From Candidatus Brocadiaceae bacterium (GTDB lineage Bacteria > Planctomycetota > Brocadiia > Brocadiales > Brocadiaceae), in contig JANLHY010000298.1 in the NCBI GenBank assembly GCA_024653795.1, positions 1 through 9,119 of the forward strand: 9,119 bases of DNA, given 5' to 3'. The notes beneath the pieces are model-generated. The model was not told the origin of the DNA. It made no database searches and saw nothing but the letters and a program-made list of their open reading frames with translations. The stretch's first letter is position 1. Every line of letters starts with the position of its first letter. The position numbers were made by a program, and so were the translations under genes. Positions 6,834 through 9,119 of the stretch are shown piece by piece.

Positions 6834-7825
6834 ATAAAGAATTTATTGCTTATTTTATTATCGCCTGCGTTAAGATTTTGCTTGTGTTCGGGGTGGTACA
6901 GTTTATGATTATCTCCATGATCTGGCTCGAAAGGAAGATCATGGCGCACATGCAGGTTCGCCTTGGGCCAATGCGTGTCGGTCCGCACGGCTTGTTGCAG
7001 CCAATAGCAGATGGTATAAAGCTTCTATTCAAGGAAGATATTATCCCGGAAAAGGCAAGTAAGTTGCTCTTTGTACTGGCGCCCATAATGACCGTGGTGC
7101 CCGCACTGATTACCTTTGCCGTCATTCCCTTCGGGGATAAGGTAAAGATTTTTGGATATAACGTAGACCTTGTAATTACCGATATCAATATTGGTTTTCT
7201 TTATATATTTGCAGTATCTTCCTTAGGTATTTATGGCATTGTTATGGCTGGTTGGGCATCGAATAACAAATATTCGTTATTGGGCGGGATCAGGTCTACG
7301 GCACAGATGATCAGCTATGAACTGCCACTCGGATTATCGCTTATTGGAGTTGTCATGCTGACGGAGTCGTTAAGCCTTGTGGATGTGGTTAATGGGCAGG
7401 CGAGACTGTGGAATATTGTGTTACAACCCATTGGGTTTTTTATTTATTGCACCAGCGCTTTTGCAGAGGTGAATCGTTGCCCATTTGACATCCCGGAGGC
7501 TGAATCAGAGCTTGTAGCAGGTTACCATACGGAATACAGCAGTATGAAATTCGCCACGTTTTTCATGGCCGAATATGCCAACATGATTACGGTATCTGCC
7601 ATTGCCGTAACCTTTTTCCTGGGAGGATGGCACGGGCCATTCTTACCGCCGGTGGTATGGTTCATGCTAAAATTATCAGCTTGCTTATTTTTCTTTATTT
7701 GGGTAAGGTCAACGTATCCAAGGCTTAGATACGACCAACTGATGAATTTTGGCTGGAAATTCTTGTTGCCGCTTTCCCTGTTCAATATATTGCTCACGGG
7801 ATTTATCATGATTCTTAAAGGATAA
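6830..7825 (+). CDS. nuoH: NADH-quinone oxidoreductase subunit H (membrane quinone-channel subunit)
   Basis: NuoH anchors the peripheral arm to the membrane and forms the entrance of the quinone tunnel and the first part of the ion pathway. The 331-residue protein has about eight hydrophobic segments, starting with residues 6-32. It carries the two signature blocks: WLERKIMAHMQVRLGP (32-47) followed by GPHGLLQPIADGIKLLFKED (51-70), and the acidic cytoplasmic loop EVNRCPFDIPEAESELVAGY (213-232), which faces the quinone cavity. Length is typical. I use the ATG at 6830. A TTG at 6797 would add 11 residues before the first membrane helix and lacks family support. The gene is preceded by 56 bases with a possible leader mini-ORF, and is followed after a single base by nuoI. 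Confidence 0.97.
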   Translation: MNKEFIAYFIIACVKILLVFGVVQFMIISMIWLERKIMAHMQVRLGPMRVGPHGLLQPIADGIKLLFKEDIIPEKASKLLFVLAPIMTVVPALITFAVIPFGDKVKIFGYNVDLVITDINIGFLYIFAVSSLGIYGIVMAGWASNNKYSLLGGIRSTAQMISYELPLGLSLIGVVMLTESLSLVDVVNGQARLWNIVLQPIGFFIYCTSAFAEVNRCPFDIPEAESELVAGYHTEYSSMKFATFFMAEYANMITVSAIAVTFFLGGWHGPFLPPVVWFMLKLSACLFFFIWVRSTYPRLRYDQLMNFGWKFLLPLSLFNILLTGFIMILKG

Positions 7826-7826
7826 T

Positions 7827-8252
7827 ATGATCGTACCATTAATTAAAGGTCTCGTGCTCACAATCAAGAGATTTCTCAACCCGAATACGTGCGTCACAAT
7901 GCAGTACCCCGACGAGCGGCCAAAACTTGCATCAAGGTTTCGCGGGCTGCCTGAACTACAGATAGGAAAAGACGGGAGAGAAAAGTGCGTTGCTTGCGGG
8001 CTGTGCGCCAGGGTTTGTCCCTCTCAATGCATCTCTGTCGAAGGGGCGGAGGATGAAACAAACAGGAGATACCCAAAAGTTTATGAGTTGGATGCCTTTC
8101 GATGTATTTTTTGCGGGTTTTGTGAAGAGGCATGTCCCGTAAGGGCGATAATCCTCAGAGATACCTTCGAACTGGCAACGTATGACAATAAGAACGTTTT
8201 CGATAAGGAAAAGCTGTTAGACCTTACGAGGAAAAGAAATTTGCCGCGGTAA
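7827..8252 (+). CDS. nuoI: NADH-quinone oxidoreductase subunit I (2x[4Fe-4S])
   Basis: NuoI is the TYKY-type ferredoxin subunit that carries clusters N6a and N6b between NuoG and NuoB. The 141-residue sequence has an amphipathic N-terminus (GLVLTIKRFL, residues 8-17) of the kind that rests on the membrane. It then has the conserved YPDERPKL..RFRG..EL segment (27-44) and two ferredoxin motifs, Cys54/57/60/64 and Cys93/96/99/103, each followed by Pro. The C-terminal FELA.Y.....DKEKLL stretch is also family-typical. AAAGGA (7817-7822) is positioned 4 bases before the ATG, and the nuoH stop is only one base upstream, so the two are translationally coupled. The following 273 bases contain no gene. 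Confidence 0.98.
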   Translation: MIVPLIKGLVLTIKRFLNPNTCVTMQYPDERPKLASRFRGLPELQIGKDGREKCVACGLCARVCPSQCISVEGAEDETNRRYPKVYELDAFRCIFCGFCEEACPVRAIILRDTFELATYDNKNVFDKEKLLDLTRKRNLPR

Positions 8253-8270
8253 GTCTTAATTAAAATTTTA

Positions 8271-8290
8271 GATTTACGATTTCAGATTTA
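8271..8290. repeat. Triplicated GATTT heptamer repeat
   Basis: GATTTAC (8271-8277), GATTTCA (8278-8284) and GATTTA (8285-8290) form a short direct repeat of period 7, immediately before the C/G-rich inverted repeat and 18 bases after the nuoI stop. It is simple AT-rich repeat DNA of the kind that often borders palindromic intergenic elements. No function can be inferred. Confidence 0.5.
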
Positions 8291-8333
8291 CCTCCCCCTT
8301 TATCCCCCTCACGGAGGGGGACAAAGGGGGAGG
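8291..8333. repeat. C-rich/G-rich inverted repeat (20-bp arms, 3-base loop)
   Basis: The left arm 8291-8310 (starting CCTCCCCCTTTATCC) is the reverse complement of the right arm 8314-8333, with 19 of 20 positions matching and a loop of three bases (8311-8313). As RNA this would be a very stable hairpin. The + strand right half also contains four G tracts close together (8313-8334), so a G-quadruplex could compete with the hairpin. No run of T follows, so it is not a standard intrinsic terminator. Elements with CCCCCTTTATCCCCC-type arms are, to my recollection, dispersed repeats in many genomes. Lying between co-oriented nuoI and nuoJ, it might act as a partial attenuator or an mRNA 3'-end stabiliser. 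Confidence 0.7.
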
Positions 8334-8353
8334 GCAATTCGTAAATATCTCTG

Positions 8354-8418
8354 TGCTGGTTCAGGCTTGTAGCCTGAACCGAAATATTTCGGTTCAATCG
8401 AGGACGATTGAACCAGCA
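8354..8418. repeat. 65-bp multi-hairpin element with four alternating GGTTCA/TGAACC arms
   Basis: GGTTCA or its complement TGAACC occurs at 8358, 8375, 8391 and 8409, in alternating orientation. Fold A gives two perfect 10-bp stems, 8358-8367 with 8371-8380 (loop TGT) and 8391-8400 with 8405-8414 (loop AGGA), around a small AT palindrome. Fold B pairs the ends TGCTGGTTCA (8354-8363) and TGAACCAGCA (8409-8418). It closes a four-way shape containing a perfect 22-bp palindrome at 8375-8396 and two short hairpins. Both folds use the same arms and exclude each other. It codes for nothing. It may be a dispersed repeat or mobile palindromic unit; a regulatory role is unproven. Confidence 0.7.
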
Positions 8419-8438
8419 AAAATGAGCCATTAACAGAA

Positions 8439-8461
8439 AGCGCAACCGAGACGGTTACGCT
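8439..8461. repeat. Small hairpin upstream of nuoJ
   Basis: AGCG (8439-8442) and AACCG (8444-8448) pair with CGGTT (8452-8456) and CGCT (8458-8461) across one C-A mismatch, with a three-base loop. No U-tract follows. It is the last of three hairpin elements in the nuoI-nuoJ gap. The remaining bases 8462-8525 are AT-rich and show no convincing -35/-10 promoter pair and only a poor ribosome binding site for nuoJ. Confidence 0.45.
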
Positions 8462-8525
8462 ACTAATTTGAAATTTCTGAATATGAGCACAGCAAAAACT
8501 AAGCGAGAAATGAAATCATAATCTT

Positions 8526-9035
8526 ATGGAAGCATATTTATTTTATATTGTAGCAACAATCGCTGTAATCTCTGGGGTCTATCTCATTTTTGAGAAAAAC
8601 CCTGTCTTCAGCGCTTTATACCTTATTCAGACGATGGTCTGCATTGCAGTACTCTATATATTACTTGAGGCGCAGTTCATTGCTGCGGTTCAAATCATTG
8701 TGTACGCAGGCGCTATTATGGTGCTCTTCCTGTTTGTAATTATGTTGTTAAACCTGAATATCAAAGAGGAGGCAAAAAACGCCTTGCCATTTCAGAGGAT
8801 ACCTGCCGTCGTTATGGGGATTGTTCTGTTTGCCGCTATTTGTATGATAATAAAATCAGGATTACTGCAGGGAAAACATGACGAATATACCACTGCTTAC
8901 GTAAATACAATTGGAAATACAAGAGTGATTGGCAATTTATTGTTCACTGATTATCTCCTGCCATTTGAGATAACTTCTATCTTGTTATTTGTAGCGGCAA
9001 TCGGGGCCATTATGCTGGCGAAAAGGAAGCTATAA
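8526..9035 (+). CDS. nuoJ: NADH-quinone oxidoreductase subunit J (membrane subunit)
   Basis: NuoJ is a small membrane subunit next to NuoK and NuoA. Its third helix undergoes the pi-bulge change linked to coupling in complex I. The 169 residues form about five hydrophobic segments (roughly 3-22, 27-47, 52-76, 90-110, 148-166). The signature is AVQIIVYAGAIMVLFLFVIM (residues 54-73), which is nearly invariant in the family. The 'NPVFSALYLI' motif (25-34) is also typical. Length is normal. The ATG at 8526 has no good Shine-Dalgarno sequence. It follows a 273-base gap filled with hairpins, so its expression may be uncoupled from nuoI. The next gene begins one base after its stop. Confidence 0.96.
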   Translation: MEAYLFYIVATIAVISGVYLIFEKNPVFSALYLIQTMVCIAVLYILLEAQFIAAVQIIVYAGAIMVLFLFVIMLLNLNIKEEAKNALPFQRIPAVVMGIVLFAAICMIIKSGLLQGKHDEYTTAYVNTIGNTRVIGNLLFTDYLLPFEITSILLFVAAIGAIMLAKRKL

Positions 9036-9036
9036 G

Positions 9037-9119
9037 ATGATTACCATTACTCATTATCTGGTGCTGAGCGCAATTCTGTTTACGCTGGGCGTTGTCGGCG
9101 TTTTAGTGCGGAGAAATGC
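9037..9119 (+). CDS. nuoK: NADH-quinone oxidoreductase subunit K, N-terminal part (cut by window end)
   Basis: The frame opening at the ATG at 9037 encodes about 27 residues, starting MITITHYLVLSAILFTLGVV, before the window ends. A short polar start, 'HYL.LSAILF.LG..GVL.RRN', is the hallmark of NuoK, the roughly 100-residue subunit with three membrane helices and buried glutamates in the ion path. The visible part covers the first helix only, so the key glutamates cannot be checked. AAGGAAG (9023-9029), inside the nuoJ end, is a well-placed ribosome binding site, and the nuoJ stop is one base upstream. Confidence 0.88.
   Translation, partial: MITITHYLVLSAILFTLGVVGVLVRRN

Noticed and set aside
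8291..8333. Intrinsic transcription terminator after nuoI
   Set aside because: The hairpin is strong but not followed by a U-tract, and co-directional nuoJ-nuoK continue the operon.
8462..8525. Promoter for nuoJ
   Set aside because: TTGAAA at 8468-8473 resembles a -35 box but no acceptable -10 box lies at the right distance.

Overview
This window is a nearly gapless piece of a nuo (respiratory complex I, NADH:quinone oxidoreductase) operon. Every gene is on the + strand, in the order nuoC(3' end)-nuoD-nuoE-nuoF-nuoG-[tandem desulforedoxin protein]-nuoH-nuoI-nuoJ-nuoK(5' end). The flanking genes expected for a 14-subunit complex (nuoA, nuoB and most of nuoC before; the rest of nuoK and nuoL, M, N after) lie outside the window. 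Base composition is moderate, nearer AT-rich than GC-rich. The gene order, the formate-dehydrogenase-like NuoG, the HydB/HndC-like NuoF and the intergenic palindromes suggest an anaerobic bacterium. An anammox planctomycete (Brocadia/Kuenenia type) is my best guess, but that is recognition, not proof.

Layout. Bases 1-1267 hold the end of nuoC and all of nuoD (quinone-binding Q module), joined by a GTGA overlap. Bases 1268-1463 are non-coding and carry a triplicated CACAGAT repeat and an 81-bp element with terminal inverted repeats. Bases 1464-6481 hold nuoE, nuoF and nuoG (NADH-oxidising N module); nuoF and nuoG overlap by ATGA. Bases 6486-6773 encode a 95-residue protein made of two desulforedoxin-like iron-binding domains, which is not a standard complex I subunit. 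Bases 6830-8252 hold nuoH and nuoI, one base apart. Bases 8253-8525 are a non-coding gap packed with hairpins. Bases 8526-9119 hold nuoJ and the start of nuoK, again one base apart.

How it works together. NuoF would oxidise NADH at FMN, and NuoE, NuoG and NuoI would carry electrons through Fe-S clusters to the quinone site formed by NuoD and NuoH. NuoJ, NuoK and the unseen antiporter-like subunits would pump ions. The N module is the unusual part. NuoF has an extra N-terminal thioredoxin-like domain, with one expected cluster cysteine replaced by glycine, and a C-terminal double [4Fe-4S] ferredoxin domain. NuoG has an extra [4Fe-4S] motif and a complete formate-dehydrogenase-like molybdopterin domain whose active-site Cys/Sec-His is gone. 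This trimer resembles the soluble, sometimes electron-bifurcating hydrogenase and formate dehydrogenase modules joined to a membrane complex I. With the desulforedoxin-like gene inserted between nuoG and nuoH, it is the most interesting feature of the window.
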